NCBI RefSeq assembly: GCF_003573695.1
Contig: NC_039366.1
Coordinates: forward strand, 162,568,770 to 162,632,769
DNA: 64,000 nt
Source of the DNA: Papaver somniferum
Taxonomy: Eukaryota; Streptophyta; Magnoliopsida; Ranunculales; Papaveraceae
Direction: 5' to 3'
Part shown: in pieces, positions 23,701 to 36,386 of the stretch
How the letters are laid out: every line of letters starts with the position of its first letter
Numbering within the stretch: the stretch's first letter is position 1
The notes under the pieces: generated by a model
What the model was told of the DNA's origin: nothing
Database searches by the model: none
Seen by the model: the letters and a program-made list of their open reading frames with translations, nothing else
Made by a program: the position numbers and the translations under genes

Positions 23701-26700
23701 GTCAGCTGTTTCTTCTCCTAACTCATACCTCAGAGGACCCTCTACACCCACCCGTAATAACGCTGGAGGCTCTCCATCTCGCTATCAGAATGCTGATAGT
23801 ATGAATCCAGCATTGCCAAACTATAATTTAGGTAACTTTTCTCTAAATCCAGCAATGCCATCCATGATGGCTAACCAACTAGGTAGTGGCAATTTTCCTT
23901 CTTTGTTCGATAATGTTGCTGCAGCGTCTGCAATGGCAGCCGCTGGTATTGACTCTAGGACACTGGGAGGACCTAATTTAGTGGGGGCAGCAGAATTTCA
24001 GAACCTCAACAGAATGGGTAATCAAGCAGCAGGGAGTGGTCTTCAAATGCCTGGGGTGGATCCTTTGTATGTTCAGTACCTTAGAGCAGCTGAATACGCT
24101 GCTACCCTCAATGACCCGTCTATGGATAGAAACTATGTGGGTAACTCTTATGTGGATTTGCTTGGGCTTCAGAAAGCTTACCTTGGCGCACTTCTTTCAC
24201 CTCAGAAATCCCAGTTTTCCTTGCCTTTCTTAGGTAAATCTGCCAGCCTAAATCATGGTTACTATGGCAATGCTGCATATGGTCTTGGCGTGTCGTATCC
24301 TGGGAGCCCTTTGTCAAGTCCTGTTCTTCCCAATTCTCCTGGTGGTCCTGGTAGTCCAATGAGACACAATGATCGAAGCATGCGTTTTCCTTCTGGAATT
24401 AGAAACTTAGCAGGCGGTATGATGGGGTCATGGCACTCAGAAGCTGGTGGTAACGCTGATGAGAGTTTTGCATCCACCCTACTGGAAGAATTTAAGAGCA
24501 ACAAGACGAGATCTTTTGAACTTTCGGAAATTGCTGGTCACGTTGTTGAGTTCAGGTAAATACTGCAAATGCCTGTGCTTTCCTTTTTCAACTTAATTTG
24601 ATACAAGCACTAAATTGTTCAATTGAACATTTCATGTAAGCAGTGCTGATCAGTATGGGAGCCGCTTCATTCAGCAAAAGCTAGAAACTGCTACCATGGA
24701 AGAGAAAGACATGGTTTTTGATGAGATCCTTCCCCAAGCTTTTTCATTGATGACTGATGTTTTTGGTAATTATGTCATCCAGAAGGTATGTACTTTTCTA
24801 TGCGCCTAGTGAGTTGCAATATTTTGTATATCCTTGTAATATGAAATGTTACCGCAACTGACAGTTGTGACTTTCTACAGTTTTTTGAGCACGGGAGCCC
24901 ATCTCAGAGAAGAGAACTAGCAAATCAGCTGACTGGGCATGTATTAACACTTAGTCTTCAAATGTATGGCTGTCGGGTGATCCAGAAGGTAAGTTATCTT
25001 CTCCTAACGATTGGGAAGCAGCAGAATGACCTAATTTCACTAAAAGTTATGTTAGGATTTTGTTCGCTCCCATAGTCTTTGAATCTTAAAACTCAGAAGC
25101 ATCTTTTTCTTACCCTTCTATAGTCGACATTTCTATTGCTGTATTGTCAGCTTTGTTTCACACCGTGATTTGACAACCCATCACCAATTATACATAAGAA
25201 TTTGATATTTCATCCTGCTATCTTTTTTTTACCCTTCTATAGTCGACGCTCTACCATAACTAGTTTCTGGGTTGTTCTAGACTCTCAATTCTCTGCTGAG
25301 CTGACTGGTCTTGACCTTAAAGGTTTATTGATTGGTGCAGGCGATAGAAGTTGTCGATTTGGACCAGCAGACACAAATGGTGGGGGAGCTTGATGGTCAT
25401 GTCATGCGATGCGTACGTGATCAAAATGGAAACCATGTCATTCAGAAGTGTATTGAGTGCATCCCTCAAGATGCCATTCACTTTATTGTCTCAACCTTCT
25501 ACGACCAAGTCGTGACGTTATCAACCCATCCATACGGTTGTCGTGTAATACAGGTAGTTATCTTTCTACTTAGGCATCAACTGAGTGTTGAAGATCAACG
25601 CACTATGTTATATGCTAAACGAGTTCTCCTTAAACACTGCAGAGGGTGCTAGAACACTGCGATGATGCGACAACCCAGCGTATTATGATGGATGAGATTA
25701 TGAAGTCCATTTGCATGTTGGCACAAGACCAGTATGGAAATTATGTTGTTCAGGTTCGTCTTACTTTATAGGTTCGTCTTACTTTAGTTTTATTATTGCT
25801 GTGAATAACCATTATTTTCAAAGCTTGAACTGTAGTTACATGTACTTCTATAGTTACGCTGCTATCAAAAGATTCAAAACGACATAAAATCGTGAGAATA
25901 TGGATGTTCCCGTGTTCATACGATGTTATGTTTGTTTGTTCTAATGTGGTTATCATAAGCTGTTTTGTATGCAGTCCTTGTGTTCATCCTGTATTCACGA
26001 ATTTATTTTGCAATTTTATCTCATCCAGATGATGTTTTAAGGAAACAAGAAAGAGTATATTTGTAGCTGTGCTCGTTCATGTTTTTACAACTTCTCTGTG
26101 TCTGTAACAGCATGTGTTGGAGCATGGAAAGCCACATGAACGTTCTTCCATAATAACGAAATTAGCTGGGCAAATTGTTCAGATGAGCCAACAGAAGTTT
26201 GCTTCCAATGTTGTGGAGAAGTGCCTAGCTTTTGGTGGTCCTGTTGAACGCCAGATATTGGTGAATGAGATGCTTGGTACAACTGATGAAAACGAGCCTC
26301 TACAGGTTTGTCAATGCTGGAGTTTTTTGTTTTGGATAAATAACTCCCATGAGTGTTTATTAAATAAATCTAATGGCCTGCTTTTGCATTTTTTTTCTTC
26401 CAATCTACTCGTGAGAGCACAGGCAATGATGAAGGATCAGTTTGCAAACTATGTTGTACAAAAAGTACTCGAAACTGTTGATGATCATCAACGAGAACTG
26501 ATTCTTGGGCGTATAAAGGTTCATTTGAACGCCCTGAAGAAGTACACTTATGGGAAGCATATAGTTGCACGTGTGGAGAAGCTGGTTGCAGCTGGAGGTA
26601 CATTCTCTCTCTCTCCCTCCCTCCCTCTCTCTCTCTCTCTCACTCACACACACACACACACACACATACACACATATACACACACACACGCACACATGCC

Positions 26701-27137
26701 CGCGCACACACACATTTGTGATAAACTGTGGAGACAGATGTAGACCATGCCTTAGAATTACATTGTGCATAATCTGGAACCCAGGTAAAGTGGAAGGTGC
26801 TGAGATCACTAATTGCGGATTGTGCATGGTTTCCAAGCTTCATGACCTGTCTAAAATGTGATTTATTTCTTGGTAGTTAACACATAGTACTGCACTGACT
26901 TGTCATTGGTGTTGACCAGATTATATTTCTCTCGTTCTTTCAGTCATTGTTTTTTATCAAGTCATCCTCTGTGTTCTCACACTACCCCTGCCTGGTTTAC
27001 TGTTCGAGGGTGTTAAGGGCATATATGTGTGTTGCCCACAGTAATTGTTCTTTGTGTTGGTTCTAAGCAGTGTTTTGCTTGCACTTGCAGAGAGGAGAAT
27101 TGGTCTTCAGTCGGCATATGCGTCTTCAATGGCGTAG
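20711..27137 (+). CDS. Pumilio-family RNA-binding protein, 9 exons, 1002 aa
   Basis: Exons: 20711-21280, 23108-24555, 24644-24785, 24881-24988, 25341-25553, 25643-25753, 26111-26305, 26423-26597, 27091-27137. All introns are GT-AG, and the spliced length is 3009 nt. The protein resembles Arabidopsis APUM1-6. Its N-terminal NABP-like region has [17 protein letters not shown] and [12 protein letters not shown]...LNPRLPPPL, and [13 protein letters not shown] motifs follow. Eight Puf repeats cover about residues 655-985. RNA-contact residues are S679/R680/Q683, N715/Y716/Q719, C751/R752/Q755, N787/H788/Q791, C823/R824/Q827, N860/Y861/Q864, S896/N897/E900 and N938/Y939/Q942. This is the set that reads UGUANAUA in the known code. 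It probably binds 3' UTRs in the cytoplasm and represses or destabilises the mRNA. The ATG at 20711 is chosen because no in-frame ATG lies just upstream. Intron 1 is 1.8 kb. No defect is seen. Confidence 0.95.
26604..26715 (+). repeat. CT/CA microsatellite in the last intron
   Basis: A (CT)n tract with CCCTCC interruptions runs into a (CA)n tract with TACACA and GCACAC variants. It starts 6 bp after the splice donor of exon 8. Frames read from it on both strands are artefacts. Confidence 0.95.
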
Positions 27138-27274
27138 GAGGGAATGTTGTTGTACAGCTAACTGAGGCTTCTAGTATGAGCTCCCTTTCTCCCTTTCTCT
27201 CATCTCCCTTAGTATGAAGTTATCGCTCTCTATGTCTATCTATTAGGACAGGTAAGAGTCGATTTAGAAATAAA
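27138..27274 (+). terminator. candidate 3' UTR and polyadenylation signal
   Basis: AATAAA occurs at 27269-27274, 132 bp after the Pumilio stop codon, in AT-rich sequence followed by T/G-rich stretches. Plant signals are loose, so other sites are possible. Confidence 0.4.
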
Positions 27275-29172
27275 AGTTGTTGCTTGTACTGAGAAATTGT
27301 ACATTGTGTAGTTTTGAGAAATATATATACCTAGAATCAGGCAAGCTGAGGTTCAGATGGTGGTTAGATACACCTGATGCCCCGTAGAGATAAAAATGAG
27401 TGATACAAGTTTTTAAGGGTGTAAAGAAAAAATGAGGTAGTGAAAAATGTGTTATAACCGTGACTGTACAAATATCACCGTTGGCGAGCATTTGGTGTTT
27501 TAGGTGAGAGGTCTAAACGTCTTTTTTGTTGTTGTTGTTGTTGAATCTTATGGTGGGATTTGTTTATTTCCCCTTAAGTGCATTCATCTGTATGTTTGTG
27601 GAACAAATCCTTTAACCTCAGTATATAGATGCTGGCATGGTTAGTTATCGTACTAGTTGTTATTAAATTGTGGTTAACTTGAATACCTGTTTTAATAAAT
27701 TGGCTAGTTTTGTGGATTTTATTATTAGTTTCATTTTGGGTCTTGATTTGCTTTTAAATCCTCGATAAATGTCATTATGGTTGATTAAAAAACTTTTGGG
27801 CATATATTTCAGACCATCAGAAAAGATCTGATGTGAAGCTCCACGTATATGAAGTCGTACCTTACTCATGCATGACATTTTCGATTGGCTGTCGGATATC
27901 AGTATTTTTGACACCATTTATTTTTACCTACCAGTGTTTAACTCGATTTTCGACCATTTAGTTCTGTTTTCCTTTTTCTTTCATAGTGAACCCATTTTGT
28001 TTAGTACAAAGATTTGGGTGGTCCTTTAGCTGTACGCAACACTCACTCTGCACTCACTTTCCTCTGTATGCATGAAACAGTTTGTTTCTTTCTAGGAGTT
28101 CAAAGCTTTGTGCTTTTGTTGTCCGTCTCATGGCTTTCAAATTTAGACTATCCAGCTTTTGAAAACAGCTTTATGTGAAGTCTTCTATACATGTTCAGCT
28201 TTACCCCCTTTTAGTTTTCCTATATAACAAACTAATCACACGAAATAAATGTTTCCTCCACTTTCAGCTCACGATTTAAACTAATCTCACGACAGATGAA
28301 AATACTTTCACATCAGATTGAGGGTAGAATCTCCCATTTCCGCTGATGAGGACACCACGTTGAGTTGAGTTGAGTTGGTATAATCAAATTGGGTTAGGCT
28401 ATTATGTATTTATTTAAGTGCGTAGGGCTATGGGGGCAGCAAAGACAGATAAATAGCAACAAAATTCTGCACACGTTCCTTTCTCCCTTCGGGGTCGCAT
28501 ATGGTAACTCACGGCAGCAACAGAAGCCGACATATCAACTAATACGTGTGATATCTCTTTATGGTGTAGCTACAGTAAGAGGTGTACCATTTCTGTATCG
28601 GGCTATTATTTGTCGAAGCTGCTCAATGTTATATTTACATAGCCAAAAGTTAACACTAATCCATCAAAAGTAAAGATAAAGATAAAGATGAAAAAAGTCT
28701 TCAGTTGCGCTGTATTTTCGAGAAGACAGATACCCGGCCCCGGTCAATGCGGATGACATGGTAGTATGGTACGAATATTGGAGCTTATTAAATTGGCCTA
28801 TCTTTTACCAAAAGTGAAGAGAGTACTTGCCTTCAAATGTTTTAATAGGGTTTAGCTTTATTGTAACATATAACCAATTAGGTTAAATAAAATTCATTTG
28901 GATGTAATCGAGAATCCTTTGTGCGCCTTTAATTTTTTTGTCAGTTTAATATGCCAACTGTGTTACTTTTTCTGACGTCATTTCTTTTTACGTCAAGATT
29001 ATAAGTTCAGATGTAACTATTGGATGCCAAAATAAGAGAATAAAAACTTCGTACGGAGTGCTGCAGGACATCCTCAAGGTGAGGTTGAGTTGAGAAGATT
29101 TGACAGGAATTGCTTAATTACATAGGAGTATCTTTTTAATACACCACATTCTTTCAAGGTATTATTGACTCT
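27275..29172. other. intergenic region downstream of Pumilio
   Basis: No supported gene. It contains a (GTT)n run near 27525-27541 and a triple GAGTT run at about 28363-28377. Frames such as 28404-28673 have no recognisable domain or splice context. Confidence 0.4.
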
Positions 29173-29250
29173 TTATAATTGATTTTTGTTAAAGGGAGAG
29201 CAAAAAGCGATCCGAGGAGAGCAAAAATCATTGTCAACTCATTAGCTCGG
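29173..29250 (+). repeat. left arm of ~77 bp inverted repeat
   Basis: It matches the reverse complement of 41195-41271 with a 2 bp gap and roughly ten substitutions by eye. Similarity stops outside TTATAA. Confidence 0.75.
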
Positions 29251-29716
29251 TCACTTTTTACAGCGAGTCAAGTTTTATTTTATTTCGGACAAGAAATACC
29301 TCTATCTCCTCGACCATCGAGCAAAAAACTCTTTTTATGATTATCAGACGTCCATCGTCGACCATGGCAGTTGAATCAATTGTAACAAAATACACATATT
29401 ACCTTAATAAGTTCTCTGTATCATACGGTGAATTTTCCAGAGACAGGAGCAAACAACGCCCATGCAACAAACAGATTACGGATTCAATTGAGTTTCAATA
29501 ATTCTTTTCTCTGCAAAATTGTATACACACAAAAATGAATCGGTATTGGGACTCGCATGGGTATTAAGATTCAGACCCACGCTTATATATTTCTCTACCA
29601 ATCTTTATGGGCATCTCTCCGTAATCTCCCTAATCTCCCTCTCTCAGGTATCTCTCACTAATTTCTCACTAATGTCCCTCCTTGTAAATTTCCCTCTCTT
29701 AATCTTCCCGTCCTAT

Positions 29717-29949
29717 TCTAGAGAACACAATCTAAGGGAAGGATTCTATATTAAACTGATGAAAAGAAGACGGCTTATATAGCCTTACATACGCAGAAAA
29801 ATAGGAAATAACTAACCACGTTCAGTAGTGGTATCTAACAGATAACTAGTCAACAGAAGACTAAGCTACTTCCCTGAACTGTAGGGATTATTCTAAATAC
29901 TACTAACAATAACCAAAAGACTCGATCTTAAAGACGGACTAACTCTACA
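29717..29949 (-). repeat. 3' LTR of copia A (233 bp)
   Basis: It reads TGTAGAGTTAGTCC... on the minus strand and ends TCTAGA. The partner at 35658-35890 differs at about four positions. Confidence 0.95.
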
Positions 29950-29979
29950 TTTCCTCCCTTCAACTGAAATATTAGAAAT

Positions 29980-32900
29980 TCAGTTTACACCTGGAACAGT
30001 GCAAACTCCCAGCAGACTTCTGAGCTTCACAAACACATCCAGCTTCAAAGGCTTTGTCATGATGTCTGCAATTTGATCTTGAGTGTAACAGTGAACCATC
30101 TTTATAACTCCATCTTTAGTGAGGTCACGAAGAAAGTGGAACCTGACATCTATATGCTTACAACGACCATGTAATATCGGGTTCTTCGAAAGCGCAATGG
30201 TTGAGCTATTATCACATAGAATAGTTGTATGACCACCACTTTGCTTCTGACTCAAATAATCCAACACCCTTCTTAACCAGACTGCTTGGCAAGCGCATGA
30301 TGCCGCAGCAACAAACTCTGCTTCAGTAGTCGACAAAGTGACAATTGGTTGTTTTTTCGACAACCAAGACACAACACCTGAACTCATCATGAATACATAA
30401 CCTGATGTGCTCTTTCTGTCATCCAAATCACCGGCATAGTCGCTATCAGTATAACCTATCATCTACTCCTTTCTTCCCTTCCTGTAGAGAATACCAAAAT
30501 TGGTTGTTCCTTTTAAGTATCGTAGTATCCTCTTAGCTGTGTTGTAGTGAAGTTCTGTGGGGCAATCCATGAATCTGCTAAGAAGACTTACTACATACAT
30601 AATATCAGGTCGAGTAGCTGTTACATACATCAAACTTCCAATTATCTGCTTGTAGCGACAACTATCCACCTTTACTCCATCCCCGTCTTTTGTGAGTTTA
30701 AAGCCTGGTACAATGGGATTTTGAACTGGATTGCATGCACCCATACCAAATTTCTCTAATATCTCTTCTGTATATTTCCTTTGGCTTATAAAAATACCCT
30801 CTGACTTTTGCGCCACCTCTATACCAAGAAAATATCTCATTTTTCCCATGTCAGTCATGTCAAACTCTTGCATCATTGAGTTCTTAAACTCAACAAACAT
30901 ATTCTCATCATTTCCAATAAATATAAGGTCATCAACATAAAGACAAACAATTAAGATTTTACCTGCCTCTCCCACTTTGATGAACAAAGTGTGTTCATAA
31001 GGACAACACAGAAAACCTTCTTTAGTAAAGTATGACTCGATGCGACTATACCAAGCCCGTGGAGCTTGTTTTAGTCCATATAGAGCCTTCTTTAATTTGT
31101 ATACTTTCTCTTCTTGACCTTTCTTCTTGTAGCCAAGAGGTTGCTCGACAAAAACTTCTTCACTGAGCTCGCCATGTAGAAAAGCGGACTTAACATCAAG
31201 CTGGAATATGTTCCATTGCTTCTGCGCTGCAAGAGAAACCACCAAACGAACTGTCTCCAATCGCACCACAGGTGCAAAGACTTCTGTATAATCCAGGCCA
31301 TGTTCTTGAGTGTAACCCTTTGCTACTAAACGAGCTTTGAGCTTTTCTACTGCACCATGTTCATTAAGCTTTGTTTTGTAAACCCATTTAACACCCACTT
31401 TCTTTACTCCAACAGGTAATTTAGTGAGTTCCCAAGTATCATTCCTTCCAATAGCTTCAATTTCAGCATCCATTGCTTTCCTCCAATCTGCACTTTTCGC
31501 GACATCTTCAAAGTAAACTGGGTCCGAAGAAGCAAGCATCGCTAAATATGCTTCATCTTCATTCTCTTCTTCATATAAACCTTAACCACTTACATAGTCT
31601 CTCATCCACACAGGTTGCCTTCTTTCCCTACCTTGTTGAACTGGTGATGGAGGGATTTCATTTGAACCTGAAGAGCTGTCACTTGGGTCGTCTTCAACTC
31701 TGCCAACATCATGCTGAGTAACTTCTGCAACTGCCTCACCTACGTCAGATTCAACAACTGGTTCATCTTCATTGTCTTCCCATTCTAAATCAACTTGGAT
31801 ATCTTTCGCATATTCTTTATTCCATTCCCAACTGCTATTTTCTTCAAACACTACGTCTCGACTTACTAGTATCTTTTGAGAAATGGGTTCATATAGCCGG
31901 TATGCCTTTGATTCTTCACTAACCCCAAGAAGTACACACTTTATACTTTTATCATCCAGTTTGGTACGCTTACTGTCAGGAACATGAGCGTGTGCAATGC
32001 AACCAAATACTCTGAAGTGACTAACAGATGGCTTGGCTCCACTCCAAGCTTCTTCTGGGGTTTTGTTCTTTACAGCAAGAGTTGGACTCCTATTCAGTAA
32101 ATGAATTGTCCAATTTACCGCTTCTGGCAAAAACGTTTTGGGAATTTTCTTCTCGACAAGCAAGCTTCGAACCATATTCATAATAGTACGATTCTTCCTC
32201 TCCGCAACTCCATTTTGCTGTGGAGTATACGCTGCAGTCAGCTCTTTGTATACCATTTTCGCTGCAAAAATCATTAAATTTGTGTAAGGTGAACTCCCCT
32301 CCACGGTCAGTACGGAGAACTTTTATGAACAATCCTTGCTCTTTTTCAACACGACTCTTAAATAACTTAAAAGTATCAAAGGCTTCAGACTTTTGCACAA
32401 GAAAGTATATCCATGTCTTTCGACTAAAATCATCGATAAAAGTGATAATGTACCTCTTTCCGCTGTTAGATATAGGATTCATAGGACCGCAAATGTCAGC
32501 GTGAACGAGTTGAAGAACTTGGGTAGCTCTCCAAGTGGTTTCTCTTGGAAATGGAAGTCTGTGTTGCTTATCCAACAAACATACTTCACATACCTTCGAC
32601 ATAGCTCCAAGTTGAGGTAATCCGTGCACCAGCCCCTTCTGTTGAAGAGTTTTCAGTCCCTTATTACTCAAATGCCCATACCAACGATGCCATAGCTGAG
32701 TTGAATCTTCGGTAAGAGAAAAACACACCTGCTCCTTCGTTTTTATTTTCTGAAATGAGACCCCTTTCAGGATGGTATATCTTGCACTTTGCTCTGTGTA
32801 TTTCGAACTTTAGACCCTTTTCAGCTAGTTGTCCAATGCTCAACAAATTATTTTTCAAGTCAGGAACATAAAATACCCCTGTTATGATTTGTGTTATTCC

Positions 32901-33479
32901 ATTCACCGTCATCACGACATTTCCTTTTCCCATCACGTTCATCCTTGAGTTATCACCCAACTTTACCGTCTCTCTGAAACTCCCATCCAGGTTTGCGAAC
33001 ATCTCTTTCTTGCCACACATGTGATTGCTGCAACCCGAGTCAAGAAACCAGATACACATCTCTTCTTTCACTGTATTTTCTTCATCAACATACGACATCA
33101 AGAGCATTTCATCTCCTGTTTCAACATAATTTGTTTTTTCTTCACCTTTATTAGGACACTCATACTGAAAATGTCCAAGCTCATGACAACCATAACATTC
33201 AAAATCAGACTTATCAAAGTTATGCCTGCCCCGTCCTCTACCTCTACCTCGACCTCGGAAGCTACCACGTCCCCTTCCTCTCGAAGACTCTCCATATGTG
33301 ACCTTCAAAGCTTGTTCCTCCTCAATGTGAGCATTCATGCGTTGCTCATGCACCAACAAACTACTATGTAGCTCATCAATTGAAAGTTTACTAAGATCTT
33401 TCGACTCCTCAATCGAGCATACAACATAGTCATAATTTTGAGTCATTGATCTTAATATTTTTTTCAATAACATCTTCAT
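29980..33479 (-). pseudogene. copia A gag 3' part and pol polyprotein, broken
   Basis: Read on the minus strand, the parts are: gag with CCHC knuckle CYGCHELGHFQYEC, preceded by an RGRG-rich stretch; protease LDSGCSNHMCG; integrase (from 32728) with the catalytic D,D,E frame (HADICGP, RTDRGGEF, AERKNRT); RT with YVDDLIF; and RNase H with YTDSDYAGD and LSTTEAEF. Defects are an extra A in a run near 33460, frameshifts near 32740 and 32255, an in-frame TAA near 31580 (after DYVSG), and TAG at 30463-30465 between RT and RNase H. It would encode the enzymes that copy and insert the element but cannot do so in this form. Confidence 0.92.
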
Positions 33480-33611
33480 CAGTAATCTTTCCTTTGTGTT
33501 GTCTCATCTTGTTGGCAATAGTTAAGGTTCGCGAAAAATACCCATTTATAGACTCACCTGCTTTCATTTGAAGAACCTCAAAGTCCCTCTTCAGAGCTTG
33601 TAGTTGGGCAC

Positions 33612-34042
33612 TGTTGGAAATAATAATTTGTAATATAGAGTTGTCTAGATTAGTTTAGAGAGTGTAGAGAACTCTACACAGTCAACAGTTAAAGTTGTAA
33701 AGGGTTAGCTTGTCCGTACAAATATATCTAGAAATGTCGAGAGTCAGTACACTAGAAAAGTCTAGTGCTAGTCAAAGTCAGTAGCTTAATGTGAAAGAAA
33801 TGTAAAGAGTCTTCTAGGTCTTCTAGAGATAGTTAGAGAATGTTCTGGACCTTATTTTGAGGTCGGTCTTGTGTAAGCTTATAAATATGCATTCATAGTA
33901 TCATTTGTAAGTAGTAATGAAGCAAGTGAATAATAAGAAGATAGTTTTGAGAGGTTAAGTGTTAGTCTTGTTTCTTAGGAGCTCTGTACGAGCAATACAA
34001 CCATGCTCGTATATCTCCTAAATTTGTTCCAAAATTCCAACA
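33612..34042 (+). repeat. TRIM left terminal repeat (431 bp)
   Basis: It is nearly identical to 34754-35190. The main differences lie around 33915-33950, where a small insertion in the other copy accounts for the length difference. Confidence 0.95.
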
Positions 34043-34753
34043 TGGTATCAGAGCGGAGGTTCGATCCATATGGGATGTGTAAGCTGCGCGAATCAAAATG
34101 TTTGTGGAGTTTAAAGCAAATGCGAAAGTGAAGTGAAGAAAGCGAAGGTATGATTCTCAACTATATCTAAAAGTTTGAGTTTGGATTGTTTGTTTTAGAT
34201 CCCCATATGTATCACCCATTTCTACGTAAAAAGAGAATTAACAAGAAGTTTAAAAAAAGAAGATGTTGCTCGTGAGATATAGTAGTTTCAGTACCGTTGA
34301 AGATGTAAAAAATGTCTCCATGAAAGAAAAATAGAAAGAGAAAAGAGAAATTGTAGGGAGTGCATGTGGAAAAGAGTGCACTTTCGGACATGGCATGGGA
34401 AAAGCCATGTCACGAGATTCTACTCCTCTACTCGTGGCGGAAGTAGCCGAGTGAAGTCTAAAGGAAGGCCGCGTAAAGGCCGGGCCGAGTGAAGGCCGAG
34501 ACGGTGGGAACGCACCCACTGAGAGGCTAGCAGAATGTGAGCTAGCTAGAAGAAAAGAGGATGGAAGGAGAGAGCTATGGAGACACTAAGAGAAGAGACG
34601 TAATGTCGACATAAGGAAATGTCAGGCATGAAGAAGCCACACCACGAGCGAAGAAAGCTAATGGCGAAGCAGGCATTGGGAGCAAAGAAAGCCAAGGACA
34701 AAGAGATTATGTGAAGATCGAAACCGAAATGGAGATTACACATTAGGAGGGGA

Positions 34754-35190
34754 TGTTGGAAATAATAATTTGTAATATAGAGTTGTCTAGATTAGTTTAG
34801 AGAGTGTAGAGAACTCTACACAGTCAACAGTTAAAGTTGTAAAGGGTTAGCTTGTCCGTACAAATATATCTAGAAATGTCGAGAGTCAGTACACTAGAAA
34901 AGTCGAGTGCTAGTCAAAGTCAGTAGCTTAATGTGAAAGAAATGTAAAGAGTCTTCTAGGTCTTCTAGAGATAATTAGAGAATGTTCTGGACCTTATTTT
35001 GAGGTCGGTCTTGTGTAAGCCTATAAATATGCATTCATAGTATCATTTGTAAGTAGTAACGAAGCAAGAAGTTAGTAATAAGATTAAGAGTTCTTTGAGA
35101 GGTTAAGTGTTAGTCTTGCTTTTTAGGAGCTCTGTACGAGCAATACAACCATGCTCGTATATCTCCTAAATTTGTTCCAAAATTCCAACA
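34754..35190 (+). repeat. TRIM right terminal repeat (437 bp)
   Basis: It starts TGTTGGAAAT right after AGGAGGGGA and ends TTCCAACA just before the second GGCAC. Confidence 0.95.
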
Positions 35191-35526
35191 GGCACGTTGT
35201 ACTCGATCAGTTCCTTGATACTTCTGCTTCATTGAATCCCAAATGCTTTTGGCCGATCCGGTATCCAGAATAGTTTGCAAGACAGTCCGATCAATAGCCT
35301 GAAACAGATAATTTTTCGCCTTCAAATCTTTCAACTTTGCATCATTAATCTCCTTCTGCTGAGCATCTGTAGGTTTAACTCCTTCTGCAACAGTTGGTAT
35401 CCCTTTTTCAACTAGATCCCAATACTCTTTTGATCGAAGAAAATTCTCCATCAACATCGACCAGTGGTCATAATACCCATCAAATTTTGGAATTGATGGT
35501 TGCACAAAATTGCTCTCTGTCGCCAT
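35191..35526 (-). pseudogene. copia A gag N-terminal part, cut by TRIM
   Basis: ATG at 35526 starts a copia gag with PKFDGYYDHWSMLMENFL, then TVLQTILDTGSAKSIWDSMK. It is interrupted at 35190, and the coding sense resumes on the far side of the insertion at 33611 (reads QALKRDFEVLQMK). The insertion lies within codons, flanked by duplicated GGCAC. Confidence 0.92.
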
Positions 35527-35657
35527 CTTCTTAATTTCTCACTCAAAAGAAAAGCTGCTGCTTCTCACACAAAGAAATTCACTAACACACTGAACAAATC
35601 CTTTCACTAAAAGCTGCTGCTTCTCACTAATTGGCTCTAGCTGGCTCTGATGCCAAA

Positions 35658-35890
35658 TCTAGAGAACACAATGTAAGGGAAGGATTCTATATTAAACTGA
35701 TGAAAAGAAGATGGCTTATATAGCCTTACATACGCAGAGAAATAGGAAATAACTAACCACGTTCAGTAGTGGTATCTAACAGATAACTAGTCAACAGAAG
35801 ACTAAGCTACTTCCCTGAACTGTAGGGATTATTCTAAATACTACTAACAATAACCAAAAGACTCGATCTTAAAGACGGACTAACTCAACA
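35658..35890 (-). repeat. 5' LTR of copia A (233 bp)
   Basis: It starts TGTTGAGTTAGTCC on the minus strand. The primer-binding site follows 2 bp after its end. Confidence 0.95.
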
Positions 35891-35895
35891 CCTAT

Positions 35896-36062
35896 TAGGG
35901 CATTAATTAAGCTCTAATTTGCAGCGGCGGACGTGTGTAAAGTTAATCAAACTAGGTTAAACTTCAGTAATTAGACTCTCATATCGAATTAAAGCTTGCT
36001 TTTACCATTGTTACTTGAGTCTTCAGTTGTGTTTTGTTGGTTCTACTACAGTTTATGAGACA
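35896..36062. other. spacer between the two copia elements
   Basis: No gene is seen. It probably belongs to the older DNA that received both insertions. Confidence 0.5.
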
Positions 36063-36067
36063 TTATG

Positions 36068-36276
36068 TATTGGAGTGATTAGGTAGCCAAGGTTTCCTAC
36101 TTTAGTTTTTTTGTTTTCTTTCCTGTATTAGTTTGTTATATTTGTCATTGTTTGTTGTACAAGTTTTTCTTGTCTTTGTATCCAAGTCACGGTCGATAAC
36201 AATGTATGTATAAATAAAGCTTCTTTCGTTTGGTTTTCTCTAAGTTGAGAAACCTACCTAAATCTAAGTTCTGTCT
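36068..36276 (+). repeat. 5' LTR of copia B (209 bp)
   Basis: It starts TATTGGAGTGATTAGG and ends AAGTTCTGTCT before the primer site. A TATAAATA box lies at about 36208-36215. Confidence 0.93.
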
Positions 36277-36386
36277 TGGTATCAGAGAGGCCGATTTCAC
36301 GGACATGTTCTCCTTTTTGATTTTCTTCTTATCCTTCTGTTTTTTCTTCTAAACTCTTCTAAACTCTTCTTCTCTTTTCTCTCATC

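Larger units (their letters stand above)
33612..35190 (+). mobile_element. TRIM (non-coding miniature LTR element), 1579 bp
   Basis: Direct terminal repeats of 431 and 437 bp both start TGTTGGAAAT and end TTCCAACA. A primer site TGGTATCAGAGCGG (34043-34056) follows the first, and a purine-rich AGGAGGGGA precedes the second. The target duplication GGCAC lies at 33607-33611 and 35191-35195. The 711 bp interior has no credible protein, and frames such as 34250-34519 and 34546-34743 are chance. It relies on enzymes supplied by other elements. Confidence 0.95.
29717..35890 (-). mobile_element. Ty1/copia element A, recent, with nested TRIM
   Basis: It has two 233 bp LTRs with about four differences, a 5 bp target duplication CCTAT (29712-29716 and 35891-35895), a primer site TGGCATCAGAGCC (35655-35643) and a polypurine tract at 29961-29950. 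Gag, protease, integrase, RT and RNase H are present in copia order but interrupted by stops, frameshifts and a 1.58 kb insertion. The low LTR divergence (about 1.7%) points to a young insertion. Confidence 0.95.

Noticed and set aside
25202..25393. Separate small gene between Pumilio exons 4 and 5
   Set aside because: The frame runs through intron sequence into exon 5 in the wrong phase. The spliced Pumilio model explains the exon.
26405..26861. Long frames on both strands through the CT/CA tract
   Set aside because: They are produced by a stop-free dinucleotide repeat inside a Pumilio intron and have no real protein features.
34250..34743. Possible proteins inside the TRIM
   Set aside because: Frames are short, on the strand opposite to the element, and without features. 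TRIMs are non-coding.
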